Shown here in pieces: positions 17,984 through 28,894 of a DNA stretch of 64,000 nucleotides. The stretch lies in contig JAQMWT010000318.1 of NCBI GenBank assembly GCA_029834535.1, forward strand, positions 1 through 64,000, read 5' to 3'. The notes beneath the pieces were generated by a model. The model made no database searches. It was not told where the DNA came from and saw only the letters and a program-made list of their open reading frames with translations. Position 1 is the first letter of the stretch. The number at the start of each line of letters is the position of its first letter. Source of the DNA: Chrysophaeum taylorii. Taxonomy: Eukaryota > Sar > Pelagophyceae > Pelagomonadales > Pelagomonadaceae. The position numbers and the translations under genes are program-made.

Positions 17984-19307
17984 CTTCTTTGGAACAAAAC
18001 AAAACAAAACAAAGCCTCTTCTTGACCACCGGAACAAAACGGGCTCTCCGTCCGTCCGTCCGTCCGGAACAAAATTACGCGCAGGAAATCGGATGGGAAG
18101 ATCCAACCACGCCTCGTACTGACTGACTGACACGCGGTTTTTGTGATTTTAAGGGCAGGCGTCTTTTTTGATCGGCGATTGGGACAATGCTGTCTGTCTT
18201 TGGATCCGTTGGAGACGTAGAGAGCCGCGCCACAACAAATGCCGGCCGCGTGCGGACAGTCTCCATAAACCGCATCCGCTGCTCGGCCCAAAGTAATAGC
18301 AAAGTTCGCGACCCCGGATTCCAATTCGGTGCCTAGCTTGAGATGATTTACTCGGACACTCCTTCAAGCGCGGCATCCTCGAGGAGTTGTGGACTTGGTC
18401 CTGGGAATTCGAGTTGATGCCCGACGATCGAGGTTCGAGCGATGGCGCGACCGACGGGTTGTTGATGACGTGCGGATCATTCGCGAGAGAGCTCGTCGAT
18501 GTCGACATCATCACGGCGTCAGCGCCTTGTACGAGTACCTCGGGGCGGACGTCGCCGCCCGGCGCCACCATCCTCGCTGGCCGACGCTTTCGGCACGATT
18601 TTTGCGGTCAAAAATAATTCCCGCCTCGATTGCGGTCCTCATCACCACCACCACCACCACCACCACCCAAGGCTACGTCATCATCATCGACCCGGCTCCG
18701 CAACTCGACACTCGAGAAAATAAATTCTTTCTTGTGACCGAGAATACCCCATCTTCGTGGCTCTTCTGGTCCCTCCCCCTCCCTCCTCGCGTCGTGGTGG
18801 ATCGTATGTTCTAGTAGAGTACCTTGCCTTGAGCGCGGTTGTTCAACTGCACGCGTCCGGGGGCGTCTGCGGTGTCGTGGCGCCGACCCGCCGGTGGACG
18901 CCCCGCAGATTTTTTTTTTTTTTTTTCGTCGCTGCTGCGCCGCGGCCAGCCACCACGTCGCGCGCCGCCCGCCCTCCCTCCAAGCGCGAATAACCGTTGT
19001 TTTGGTCCGTCCCGGCGGAAAAAGAATAATGTTTATAAGGTTCCCCGATAAGAGGAGCTCCGCCCGCGCCGCCGGACGTCAGGCGGCGCAGACTTGGTGC
19101 AGCCAATTTTTTTTTAAGGCGCCAAGCCAAAAGTGAGGCCAAAAAAAAAAAAAATTCAAAATTTCAAACCGGCAGACGTCCGATTGTGTTATGAATATTT
19201 CAGGGAGTGCAGTCAACCGCGAGAGAGGGAGGTAGGCACACGACTGGGCTCCCTCCCTCAAAGAGGAGGAGGGGGGGGGTAAAGGCGGTTAGTCCGCGGG
19301 GGCGTCT
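17984..19307. other. Intergenic, low-support ORFs and simple repeats
   Basis: Minus-strand 18571-18149 is open for 140 codons with a Ser/Asn-rich N-terminus and no motif. The opposite strand is also open in places, so neither is called. A CCA/CAC triplet run lies at 18640-18667, a T-run at 18910-18926 and an A-run at 19141-19154. A weak host gene cannot be excluded. Confidence 0.3.
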
Positions 19308-19795
19308 TCAGATTTTGGTACAGTTGGCGATAATCTCAGCCTCGGTGCACTCGGCGTGGTCGGTGGCGTTGATGTTGACAGCAATCCCCTGCAACGCGGA
19401 CTTGACGGACTCCTTTGTTCCCGAGTACTTCATCTTCTCCTTAATCTTGGCCGTGTCGGGGATCCACGATATGAGAACCTGCGAAGTTCGTCGTACGCGG
19501 AAGACATTCAACACACTATCTTGTCCGCCGGCCGACCGTCGGTTGTCGTGTAGTCGAAGTCGACCACGACGTACTTGGGCGCATCCGTCAGTTCCTTTTG
19601 GAACTCGGCTACCGACATAGACTTTGGAAACTCCTTCTCCAGCACGACCTGGTCCCCGTCAATGATCATCGTTATGTACCCCACGCCCTTGAGTCGCTTC
19701 AACTTGAAGTCGTCGAACTTGCTAATCACCTCGTCGGCGACCGTTATCCCCGTCGCCTAAGCGTGCTCTCCCACCTTCAAAAGAACTCTCACCAT
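19308..19795 (-). CDS. ADF/cofilin, three exons with two tiny introns
   Basis: Actin-depolymerising factor of 137 residues after splicing, the usual ADF length. Exon 1 is only the ATG (19795-19793). Intron 1 is 19792-19757 (36 nt, GTGAGA...CTTAG). Exon 2 is 19756-19517 (ATGITVADEVISKFDDFKLK and VVVDFDYTTTDGRPADKI). Intron 2 is 19516-19479 (38 nt, GTGTGT...CGCAG). Exon 3 is 19478-19308 (VLISWIPDTAKIKEKMKYSG, ESVKSALQGIAVNINATD). Splicing restores the family motif DK(I/L)V.ISW.PDTA, in which the C-terminal actin-binding helix begins. ADF/cofilin severs and depolymerises actin filaments in the cytosol. Without splicing both junctions carry in-frame stops, so the introns are well supported by the frame and by GT-AG ends. 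Confidence 0.93.
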
Positions 19796-19912
19796 TGTTG
19801 TGTCTCTTGATCGCTCGTGACGTCACTCGCCTTTTTCTTCCTACCCTAATCAACCTAAACCCTTCTTTTGTCTGCCGAACAACACTCCGAGTAGGTAGTG
19901 TGTAGTGGTGGT

Positions 19913-20169
19913 AGGGTCGGATAAGAAAACGAGACTAGCCCGCGCCGCAACGACGGGCCCTACAACGCGTGGGCTTTTTCCTTTTTTTGCGTGAGGGGAC
20001 GAAAGGATGCCGACTTCACTATGGGGACTAGTTCCATCGCGACGATCTCGCGGCGTGGCGGCACATACTGCTTGAGTACAAATGAACATAGCTCAGCGAT
20101 CTGTTGAGTATGTCTTAGTACAAACTGAAACATAGTTAACGGCTCGTACGAACTTTCTTATCCGACCCT
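19913..20169 (+). mobile_element. hAT-like MITE, copy 1
   Basis: 257-bp non-autonomous element with terminal inverted repeats AGGGTCGGATAAGAAA...TTTCTTATCCGACCCT, flanked by a perfect 8-bp target duplication AGTGGTGG (19905-19912 and 20170-20177). A nearly identical copy in the opposite orientation is at 41248-41505. Eight-bp duplications are typical of hAT elements. The open frame inside is shared by both copies and is probably not coding. Confidence 0.88.
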
Positions 20170-20177
20170 AGTGGTGG

Positions 20178-20754
20178 GGTTTTAAAAAGGCTGCCGCACG
20201 ACTAGGGAGTCGCCCTAGCCGGGTCGGGGCGCCGAGCCCTCGGTTTTCGCCAGATCCAGATTTGCGAAAAAATTCTCGTCGTGGGGGACGATTGTTGACG
20301 GAAGTGTGATTTGAATATATTAACAACAGTGCGACGGCCAACTTTAGACAGATCGGAAGATTGATGGAGCTGATGGGTTACAACTTCCGCGGAGGGAGGG
20401 GGGGAGGGAGGGAGGGAGGGACCCAAGTTCTTTCGTTCTTCGACGCAGGATGGATCCAAGTACGTACTAGTAGTGCATCCCTGCCACCACGGACGAGAGG
20501 GTCGTAGCGATTGATGTGGGTCTCTCTCTAGTGCGTCTCGGGTTCCCGGACTCGGAGGTTATGGTGCCCGAAGAACGTGAATGTCCTCCTCCGTGCATAG
20601 AGTGGCCTGCTGACTTACAGCTGCTCGTTGTTGTTATTGAAACAAACATTTGTAGCCCGTGATACTTCCTTGAACCAGCAATCCGCAGGGCGAAACTCTT
20701 GTACAAAAAATCACCACCAAGTACAGTACCAGTGTTTCTGAATATCGCCTTGTC

Positions 20755-20794
<40 letters not shown>

Positions 20795-21365
20795 ATTACG
20801 AGTACTTTCTTTCAGCCCAATAGAATAAACTTACTGGCGAGCGTACCGTATGGCCCATACGTATTGTCTGGAATGTGAACGCAGCTTAATTAACGACGAT
20901 TCGGGTGACATGAGATTGTGTGCCTTGTGACTCGCATCGGAAGGCGCTCTTCGCTTAATCTTCTTCTTCGCGTAGCAGTTGTTTAAAGATTCGCCTGATT
21001 TGACCGACTTCCTCTCGGGTAACGCTTTCATTCCAAGAGTTCAAACGACGATAGTCGCGCACATTACGCGCCTCGTCTTCATCGACCAACACTTCAATTC
21101 ACTCGTGGGTTGTGCGCCCGGTAAAGAAGCTCACGGACGCGGGTCGTGTCCGTATCCGACCTGCGGATTTGGACCGTGACCGCAAGTGTCCGCGACCAGG
21201 GGACCTGCGGAACCAGCGGACACGGATAGCCAGCGGACACGGACAGCCAGCGGATGCAGACACCCAGCAAATGAGGGCGCCTGCGGTGTTGGAGCGTCGC
21301 GTCTCTCCGTGTCTTTGCTGCTTGAAACAAACAATTCGTCCAACCCCACTCAATCCTTAACTTTA
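20178..21365. other. Intergenic with low-support exons and repeats
   Basis: A (CGA)n run spans 20755-20794. Two minus-strand stretches look weakly coding. The first is 20760-20640 (DKAIFRNTGTVLGGDFLY...), which runs into the repeat as poly-Ser. The second is about 50 codons at 21100-20960 (DEARNVRDYRRLNSWNESV...), ending in a stop. 21120-21290 is a degenerate minisatellite built on GCGGACACGG. None is assigned to a family. Confidence 0.3.
20755..20794. repeat. (CGA)n trinucleotide repeat
   Basis: Thirteen uninterrupted CGA units. Confidence 0.95.
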
Positions 21366-23885
21366 ACCTCGTCTCGCGACGCAGCGAGCAAGAAGCGGTC
21401 ACGACATCAGCATTGGGATGGGAGCGCGGGGGTTCATTCAGAAGGTGCTGCGCAGAGGAAGCTCGTGGTGTTCGAAGACTTTTCGAAGGAATACCAATTT
21501 TTTTCCATGCCTGGCACCTGTTGGAAGGGTGGACTGCTGCTGAACGTCGAAGAGAACGAATGGCAGGCATTTGTCGTTGAGCACCAACCAAAGCACAAAT
21601 TTCCGAGCGGAGTGCAGAAAGAGGCGTTGAAGATCTCGTGTCCGGAGTACGAAGTCCACGACGACAGCGAGCACGAGTTTTTTTTTCTGGGTTGAATGCC
21701 GGACTTCGAGGCCATTTCATTCGTTTGTGAGTATGAAGGCGCGGTACGAGAAGATGAAGAAAGAGAAAGATGAGCGTGTGAAGGAAGGCTCAGAGCCTCG
21801 TCAACGCCTATCGAGAAAAATCGCATGCCACTGATGGAACTACTACCGAGGACGGACGGACGGACGGACGAAGGGGGTGTCTCTGATGCCGACGTCGACG
21901 AGATGGCTAGCCAGTCTCGCTTGTACAAGTCAATTGTCAAGTCGTTCTTCGGAGTGGCGAACGCCCCCCTGGCCTGCATGTCCACCGACGGCGGTGTTTC
22001 AGAGAAGAGCGTCGCGTTTCGAACGAGATGCATCCTACCGGGCGGCGGCGGCGGCAACAACAAGCTGCCACTGGCTCGGCAGGCTTGGAAGAGAAAGGAT
22101 GATTCAATCAAGGAGCATCATCGAACGCCCGGGGCGGGTGTCTGCGTTTAATGAAGGGACGCTATCTATCCGGCCATCTACGACGACGAATTTATTATCC
22201 AAGAAGGCAACTCGTTTTTCTCCACCTCGCAGAATGTCACCGGCGAGGTCCGTCGTCAAAGAAAGCCAACAAGGATGATGTCGCGAGCTAGAGATCGCGG
22301 ACATGTTGCGCGACCAGTACTACGAGAGCCAAGGTTCTGATACAGATGCGACTACAGACACCCCGTCTAGAGCCGTCGAGTCCGCTTCTTAGTCCGCGTC
22401 TTTCGGCAAGGTTCCTCGGCCATTTACTGACTTCGAATTTAGCGTCAACGCGCAGCAGCTCGAGGCGGCCATGCAGCCACCCGTGAAACTCACTCTCCAG
22501 ACCGAAGAAGGCGACGTTCCATTGGCCGCCGCCGACACGGAGCGACTATACGTTTATCGTTGCATCACGTCGATTCAGAAACGGGAACTGCGCGTCCCAA
22601 GACGGCACGCCGGTACTGGCCCGAATTGCGAATTAGACGATGATGTTCCGCGGGAAGATGTTGACCAGTCCATTCAAATTTACCATTAGGTGCTTGTCGA
22701 AAAACTAAAGCGGCGCCACCTGCGCCGCGCGCCGGCGAAAGCGGTGATGATTTGATGCTGTTGAATCCAATACCCTCAAGCTCAACCAGAAGATTCTGCC
22801 GCAGGCACAAGCCAAGCTCGTGACCCTATAAGAAGAAACGTCGTACTGCCGACTCCGATTCCGACTCCGACGACGATCTTCTCGACCTCGGCGATGACGA
22901 TGAATCAGCGAATGAGCCAGTCGCTACGCCGCAGAAACACGACGCTCGCCGAGCTGGCTAAGTTCCGGGCGATGACTCATGATACGTGCCAGCAATTCGA
23001 TGCCGAAGATGGAGTTCGCGGCAAGCAGCGTCTCGATATGACAAAGATGTATGCGAACTACTCGATGATCCGCGACGAGTACCCGACGACGGCGACCTTG
23101 CTGTTTGAGAGTACGGGCTGCGCGCCGAAGCTCGCGAGGAGCGGGTCTTCGGGTTCGGGAAGCTGACCAAAAAAAATGCCGCTTCGCTCTCGCCTCAGGC
23201 CCAGGCTGCTCAAGGCCTTCGTAATCTTCAAACATAACTTCCCCATTTTTCTGGAAGAAACAAACTCGACGTCGGCATCGACTACGACCGGCTCTGGGCT
23301 TTGTTCGAAGAAACGCCAAACACACCACCGGCGAGGACGACAATCCCGAAAAACACCGAGGTTGATGATGCAGAGTCCTGCGCCTTTTGAACAAAACACT
23401 TGATCGCAATTAGTCCTCGCACCTCCTCTGGGCGTCCTCTCGCTCTACCCTTGATGTATCTTCTTCTCGCGCGAATACCAACTCCGCGGCTTCTAGGCCA
23501 TCTTCTCGTTGGCAGCTCTCACCCTTCCTTGCCCTTGTCGCCGCCTCCTTCCTGTTCGCAGCGCCGGTTGCGTGTCCATCTCGCAGCCTTGAGCCGAATC
23601 CGCTCGAGCCTTTCCTGGCTCCCCACCCCGGTCCCGGCGGGCTTCAAGATCGCGCACTACGCACGTAAACAGACTTCCGATCAAACGGGCGAGGGCACAG
23701 TTACGAAATTGGACGTATTTCGTGGCAAGGGCGGCATAAACTCCAACTTGCCTCTTTTTTCCCTGCAACAACCGCGGACACCCTGCAGACTCGGAGCAGC
23801 CGCAGGCGCAAGAGTGCCTTGGACGCCGACATTGGTAGATAGAGCTAGACGGCAGGCACGGACGTCCCGCGAGTGCGGTTAGACG
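21366..23885 (+). pseudogene. Repeat family B, copy 1: decayed gene of unknown function
   Basis: Plus-strand coding sequence in several frames, closely matched at 53430-55030 and more distantly at 30111-30600 on the minus strand. Segments in order: VVFEDFSKEYQFFSMPGTCW...EWQAFVVEHQP (21460-21690), ASQSRLYKSIVKSFFGVA (about 21900-21960), a Gly run from GGC repeats, DFEFSVNAQQLEAAMQPP...TLQTEEGDVPL (22430-22680), LLDLGDDD-like Asp-rich tract (22860-22900), RLDMTKMYANYSMIRDEYP...TLLFES (23030-23110), then a basic tail ending ARRQARTSRECG at 23882. In-frame stops and shifts are visible in both copies (for example at 22391 here but not in copy 2). Unknown family; multi-copy, so probably element-borne. 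A stretch of about 480 bp (about 23210-23690) is absent from copy 2. Confidence 0.55.
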
Positions 23886-25185
23886 ACAGCGGGGGAAGGA
23901 CGGGCCGTTGTAGGGGACTTTCTTTCGTCAAGCGCAAGCCACACCGTCCGTCCGTCCGCCGGCGGCGTTTTTGTTTTTTGTTTTTTGTTTTTTGTTTTTT
24001 GTTTTTTGTTTTTGTGCGCGCCTTTGCCAAAGATACGGATGTTAGCATCGAGTGTTAAATTGTGCCCTCCTCCAATTATAGGGTCAGGGTCAGGATGTCG
24101 TCGTCGTCGTCGTCAGAGATGGTGTCGCTGCCGCGGTGCGTTTGGTTCGGAGGAACCGCAGAAACCACGAATCGCAGGCTCGTCGACGTGATGTGGCGCG
24201 TCGAGGCGAACGGAATTATCGCGCTCGAGATCCAGTTGGAGAAGGGCGTCGAAAAATTTGAAGTCTCGGAAGGCGTTCTTGACGGCATGCTTGATGGGTT
24301 CGGACGGATCCGCGACCAGCTCGCACAGGTTTAGGGGCTCGACAAGGTCGTCATCGCGCACGTGTCGGATCCGCCGTAAAGATATAAATCGCGATTTGTA
24401 TCCCCTTAGGCCAGCTTTAGTAATGGCGCTGGGGCGTGAAGACGACTGACTGACTACAAGTGAGTCGGCGGAGAGTTATCGTGTCGCCACGGAGGAGAGC
24501 GCGATGTGACCGGGTCTCCCTCCCTTTGTGCGGGGATCCCTAGAGATAGAAAATTCCATTTAGGGTTAGAACCCCCCCCCCCCTCCCCCTTAACCTCACT
24601 CTCACACTTACACCCCAAAAAATCGTTGTGTCGAACACCGTGCTGCTGCTCTTTGTGTCGGTCGGTAGAGGACAGGAGGACGAAAGGCAGCACTACCACT
24701 GCCACAAGTCTCTCTACTACCAGAGGCACAGTGATTTTTTTTGCTGTTCTCTACTTAGTACGTACCCTCTGGGTGTGGGTGTACCCTCCGGGTGCCTCCT
24801 TGGCCGTCGCACCCCCGGATCGGCGCCGTATTTAATTAATTTATCTACCCGGGTCGGAGAAGTGGCCGCGGCGAGCACGCCGCGCTCGGAGGTCCCCTAC
24901 TCCCCGCTGCTGTGGCGGCAACTCCTATCCCCAACCCTCCCTTCTCGCATGTTTCCTACTCTTTCCTAGGGACATCATACCTCTCCCTCCCTCGTGAGAA
25001 GCGTATCTTGCAGCATTCTATCATATATCTCCATCTTGCGTTGAGAGGCTTGGGGTGAGCGTGAGCAGCAAGGTGTGTGGCGAGCATATCCTCGAATCCC
25101 GAGTCAGTCCAGTCCGTCCGCCGCGCGTGGCCCCTGACTGTACTGTACTGTACTGTACTGTGCTGTGCTGTACTGTACTGTACTG
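23886..25185. other. Intergenic; one possible short ORF
   Basis: (GTTTTTT)n at 23967-24014. 24062-24334 is open on the plus strand (VDVMWRVEANGIIALEIQLEKG...), while the minus strand 24361-24113 is also open and protein-like (LVADPSEPIKHAVKNAFRDF), so strand cannot be decided. A C-run lies at 24571-24582. An (ACTGT)n microsatellite at 25137-25186 abuts the start of Helitron copy H2. Confidence 0.35.
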
Positions 25186-25186
25186 T
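25137..25186. repeat. (ACTGT)n microsatellite
   Basis: About ten pentanucleotide units, with two GCTGT variants, ending at the 5' edge of Helitron copy H2. Confidence 0.93.
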
Positions 25187-25218
25187 CCTAACTACTAATC
25201 GACAGATGTTTGTCTGTT

Positions 25219-25249
<31 letters not shown>

Positions 25250-26956
25250 TAGTCTTTAAATGTCGACTGCTAAGAGGGGGGTATGTGTGAGGAGCATGAA
25301 GGATGTGGGTGGGTTTGTGGGGTATGAGGGATGTGCCTGACGGGCGGAGATAAGTACGCGGGACCTAGTCGGGGTCATCGCCGAGGCGTGGAGCAGGCGA
25401 AGAGAGGACGGGCCCCGCCCGTAGGTCGTACGCATGCTGCCGCCGGACGTATGTGCGACGAAGGATGACGTCCTGCTGGGATCGGGCGGCCTGGGTGAGG
25501 TTCCCCGAGGCAGGCGACGACATGGGTGAGGGCGGTGAGGGCACAGCGAGCCCGGCCTAATGCGTTGGCGATCCCCCACTCACGGTAGATGCGGCGAGTT
25601 TGGGCCGCCTTTGCCTCTGTGTTCAAAGTTGGCGCAGCCGCTTGCCGCCCAGGTTCGCGCAGCGATGCGCTCTGCGCATGTTTGGGCGACGAGGGCGTGG
25701 CACGCCACGCTGGGGGCCTCACCGAAGGCACCAAAGACGAGGCCGGCGACGGTGCCGTAGCTACGTAGCCGCTGTTCGACAGGGCCCAAGAAGCCAGGCG
25801 GTGGTGCTGTACCCGGCTGGGGGATGATGGCGTCGATGCCGCGGGCGTGAGTGAGGTATTCGGAGTGGATTTGCGGTGCGCGCCGATCGACAGGCGACGG
25901 GTGGGAGGGATGGAGGGCGTTTGTCCCCCGATTTAGGGTAAGGATCAGGTAGGCGCGCGAGCCAGACATTGATCCTCCAAGCCGTCTACGGCGACCTCGC
26001 AGACTGTTTCCACGACCCGCGGCGGCTCTTTTAGCCAGCGCGCCATTCTCACGCCCCGTCGAAACGAAACGATGTTCTCGATGCTGACAACGCGCGCATG
26101 ACCGCGGCCTTTTTTTTTCCCGGAGACGAGGCGTCGGAGTTCTTCTTTTCGGCCGACTAGGTTGGGTCGGAAGACGACGCCCCGCTCGTTACAGTCTTCG
26201 AGTTTTCGGGAAGTCCCTGACAACCAACAGCATGCTGACTTTTTTGATCGCGAGCTTAAGGTGTGTCTTCGCAACCTCGATCCGTCTCGCACGGCCACTG
26301 CACCGGTACCAGATACGTGATCGATCGTGTCGCGTGTCGCCGAGGCATCTCCAACCTGTATCCCTTAAGGCCCGCCGACGCCAAACGATCAACAAGAGGC
26401 AGGGCCAGACGCCCCGCGAGGTCGGCGTCTTCTCGCCCACAAGCCCGTCTTCTGTCACGTCCTGGAGCTCTACGTGGCTCTCTGTCGATCGGCAACCCCG
26501 AGGATATGCTCTTCTGAGTCGACGACTCCACCCTACCCCACACGTGCTGCGCAATATCGACCGATAAGCCCCCTCCCGGCGTCTACACGCGCACTGTAGG
26601 TAGGTGAACTATAACTGGGCACTGTAGGTGAACTTGCTGGGGTTTGAGATTGGGACTATAGGTGAGGTGAGTGACCAGGTGAACTTACTTCCTGGGACCA
26701 GGTGAGCTTACTGGAGTTTTATGACAACTCAAACTCAAAGGTTGGCGGCGCGTGCGGATCAAAGCAGCTTGGATGATTAGCGGAGGTGAGAGCGACGACG
26801 AGCTCGAAGGAGAGTGGGGTGAGTGGGTGTGAGCACGAGTGGGGGGTTTACGCCGGGACAGAGATTGGGACTGAGTGACCAGGTGAACTTACTGGGACCA
26901 GGTGAACTTACTAGGGTTAGAGATTGGTGGGACTAGGTGAACGAACTTACTGGCCT
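25186..26956 (+). mobile_element. Helitron-type repeat, copy H2
   Basis: Starts TCCTAACTACTAATCGACAG, then TTTAAATGTCGACTGCTAAGAGG, and ends in the GGTGAACTTACTGGG array. The helicase remnant spans 25950-26520 with RNLD..., GTRY and INKRQGQTPREVGV in separate frames. Unlike other copies it contains about 550 extra bp (25390-25930) that read on the minus strand as the tail of a reverse-transcriptase polyprotein. The terminal ACTTGT is replaced by unrelated sequence after GGCCTG. Confidence 0.72.
25395..25969 (-). pseudogene. C-terminal fragment of a non-LTR-type RT polyprotein inside H2
   Basis: About 190 residues in two overlapping frames: EYLTHARGIDAIIPQPG, SYGTVAGLVFGAFGEAP, then REWGIANALGRARCALTALT. 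The pattern G.V.GLVFGAFGE followed by a (R)WG..xARxxR segment is one I associate with regions downstream of RT in LINE-like elements of dinoflagellates and other algae. The fragment has no RT core and sits as an insert relative to the other Helitron copies. Assignment is from memory of the motif only. Confidence 0.4.
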
Positions 26957-28800
26957 GTCTGTCGGAGGCCGTACGCCGCCGCCCGCACAGAAGAAACAAC
27001 GGAAAAGGATGCGGCGGGCGGTCCGTCAAAGAGCCCTCATCGTTCGTTGTAGGCGAAGGGGGTCGTGTCGTCCGAAACCACAAAATAGTAGCCTCGACTT
27101 CGACGCGCAGTTGGGGTGGCGCTCCTCGCTCGAGAGCTGGGCTTGCTGGTTGTCGTGGCGGCTGAGAAGCTACGTCGCCTCGGCGAAGAAGAAAAGTTCG
27201 TCAAGGAGACGGTTGGAGATTGGGCCTCAGCACGTCGTCGCTACGCCGTTCTCGCGAACGAGAGAGCGAGGACGACCTCGAGTCGACGAAAGCACCCGGG
27301 CTTGCAAAAAAGTGGAGCTTCTTCTGGAGGAGGTTCGCGGCGCTTACCGAGCCTACCTCGACTGACGTCGTCCTTGATCGAAAAAACATCAAATATACGA
27401 GTCTTCTCGCGCCGCGGAGCGTTGCCCTTCTGCAAGCCGACGACGTCCGCGCGAGTTTTAATCGTCGACGCCATCATATCGAGGGTAGTGCGTCCCTCTA
27501 ATCTCTCGCGGCACCAAATTTCTTCTTGAACCAAAAACCTCTCCAATGAATGAATGAATGAATCGCCGAGGGCAAACAGAAACGAAAGAAGAAGCCATCG
27601 GCTATGTGATGACCCGTCTCTAAAGCTATAGTTCTTTTTCCTCGAGAATAATTCGGTCCGCCGTCGAAGCGAAATTCGTGTGTGCGCCCTAGGGAAGCGA
27701 CTTGACGTTCGAACGAACCGCTCAGCACCCCAAGTCTCGCTCGACCAGGACGACGGAGCATCGCGTCACCAAGGCCCTTAGTTTGTTTTTTCGTCATTCG
27801 GTGGTACGGACTTTCGCGACGGGGCCAGCTTCGTGGCTTTTTTGAACGCGTACTGCATTTAGCGAGGAGGAGGCAGTCTCTTATCGATCTCGAACACGGC
27901 CTCGACGAGAGGATCTCGGCGTCTCTCGACGAGTCGTCCGTCCTGGTCCTGCTGGATTGGTGTCGCGTCGACGAGCGGCCAGGAACGTAGTTGAGGACGG
28001 CGGCCCGTGATGCGCAGGCATAAACGTTAAGGGGGATTGTTTTTTTTTTAATCCTACCTACTTGGTGTGATCCAGCAGTCTGCCCTCGAGACTGACCTCG
28101 AGACTGACCTGACCTCGTCGGGAAAAAAAGGGCGGGAAATAAAAAAAAAGATGTTTCTTTTATTCGTAATTGACGAACCCTGGACGTTTCAAATTCATTC
28201 TTGGAATGAATGAATGAATGAATTTCTTGAGTCTGGTCCTCGAGCGAAACTTCGGCTCAGCTTGTGGCGGCTGGCGAGCTCGACGACGGGGTTGAAGCAC
28301 CAACGCGCTCGTTGGTCCGGCGGACGGACGGACGAAAGCGCGGGCGTCAACCTCGCTTTTTGTCTTCGAGTACGGGGGGGAGGGCTCCCGCGGTTATGTT
28401 ATGTTATCCACAACAAAACCAAGTATTTGTCGGAGCCTCTGCAATTCGTTTGGGCTAGCTAACCTTGGGCCGTCTTCTTCTTTTTCAGCCAGAAGACCAT
28501 ATGACCTCTTCATCCATGATCTCTCTCTCTGCCGATGATTGTCGTAAGACTTTACTGCTGTGCGCCGGGGGGCGCTTAGCTCGCAGCATCATCTTCCGAG
28601 AGTAGTCCACGCCTCGTGCTTTCTTTCTCGACGGCCCCAAATTAAAACAAAAGAAAAGAAAAGAAACTGACTTGGCATCGATCAGAAGAAGATAAAGTTC
28701 CGCCAACAACTTTTTTTCGCGGCGCTGTTAATTAAGAAATAAGCGAGCCGCTTCTTGGGTCTGGGTCGGACCACAGGTCGTCGGAAGAAAATTGAATTAA
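26957..28800. other. Hypothetical coding remnants and intergenic DNA
   Basis: 27105-27365 plus strand reads ALLARELGLLVVVAAEKLRRL followed by KFVKETVGDWASARRRYAVL, a helical segment that continues in another frame to about 27500 (KSGASSGGG and AKKWSFFWRRF versions). This looks like decayed coding sequence, family unknown. Simple repeats are GAAT at 27547-27563 and 28204-28223, and GGAC at 28319-28335. Nothing else is supported. Confidence 0.3.
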
Positions 28801-28894
28801 ATCGTCAGCAGCTTGGCCTAGAGCAGCATCTCTCGTCGCAAGTTCGACATTTCTCTGTCTCCTCGACGGACCAAGCAACCACACTGGGTTTATT

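Noticed and set aside
19508-19729. Cofilin as two separate frameshifted ORFs (pseudogene)
   Set aside because: Two GT-AG introns of 36 and 38 nt restore a full-length 137-residue ADF, so the gene is called intact.
19850-20089. Open frame within the MITE (starts MFICTQAV)
   Set aside because: Identical in both MITE copies because the elements are nearly identical; short and without motifs, and MITEs are normally noncoding.
24062-24361. Short protein-like frames on both strands
   Set aside because: Both strands look equally coding over the same bases; without homology neither can be chosen.
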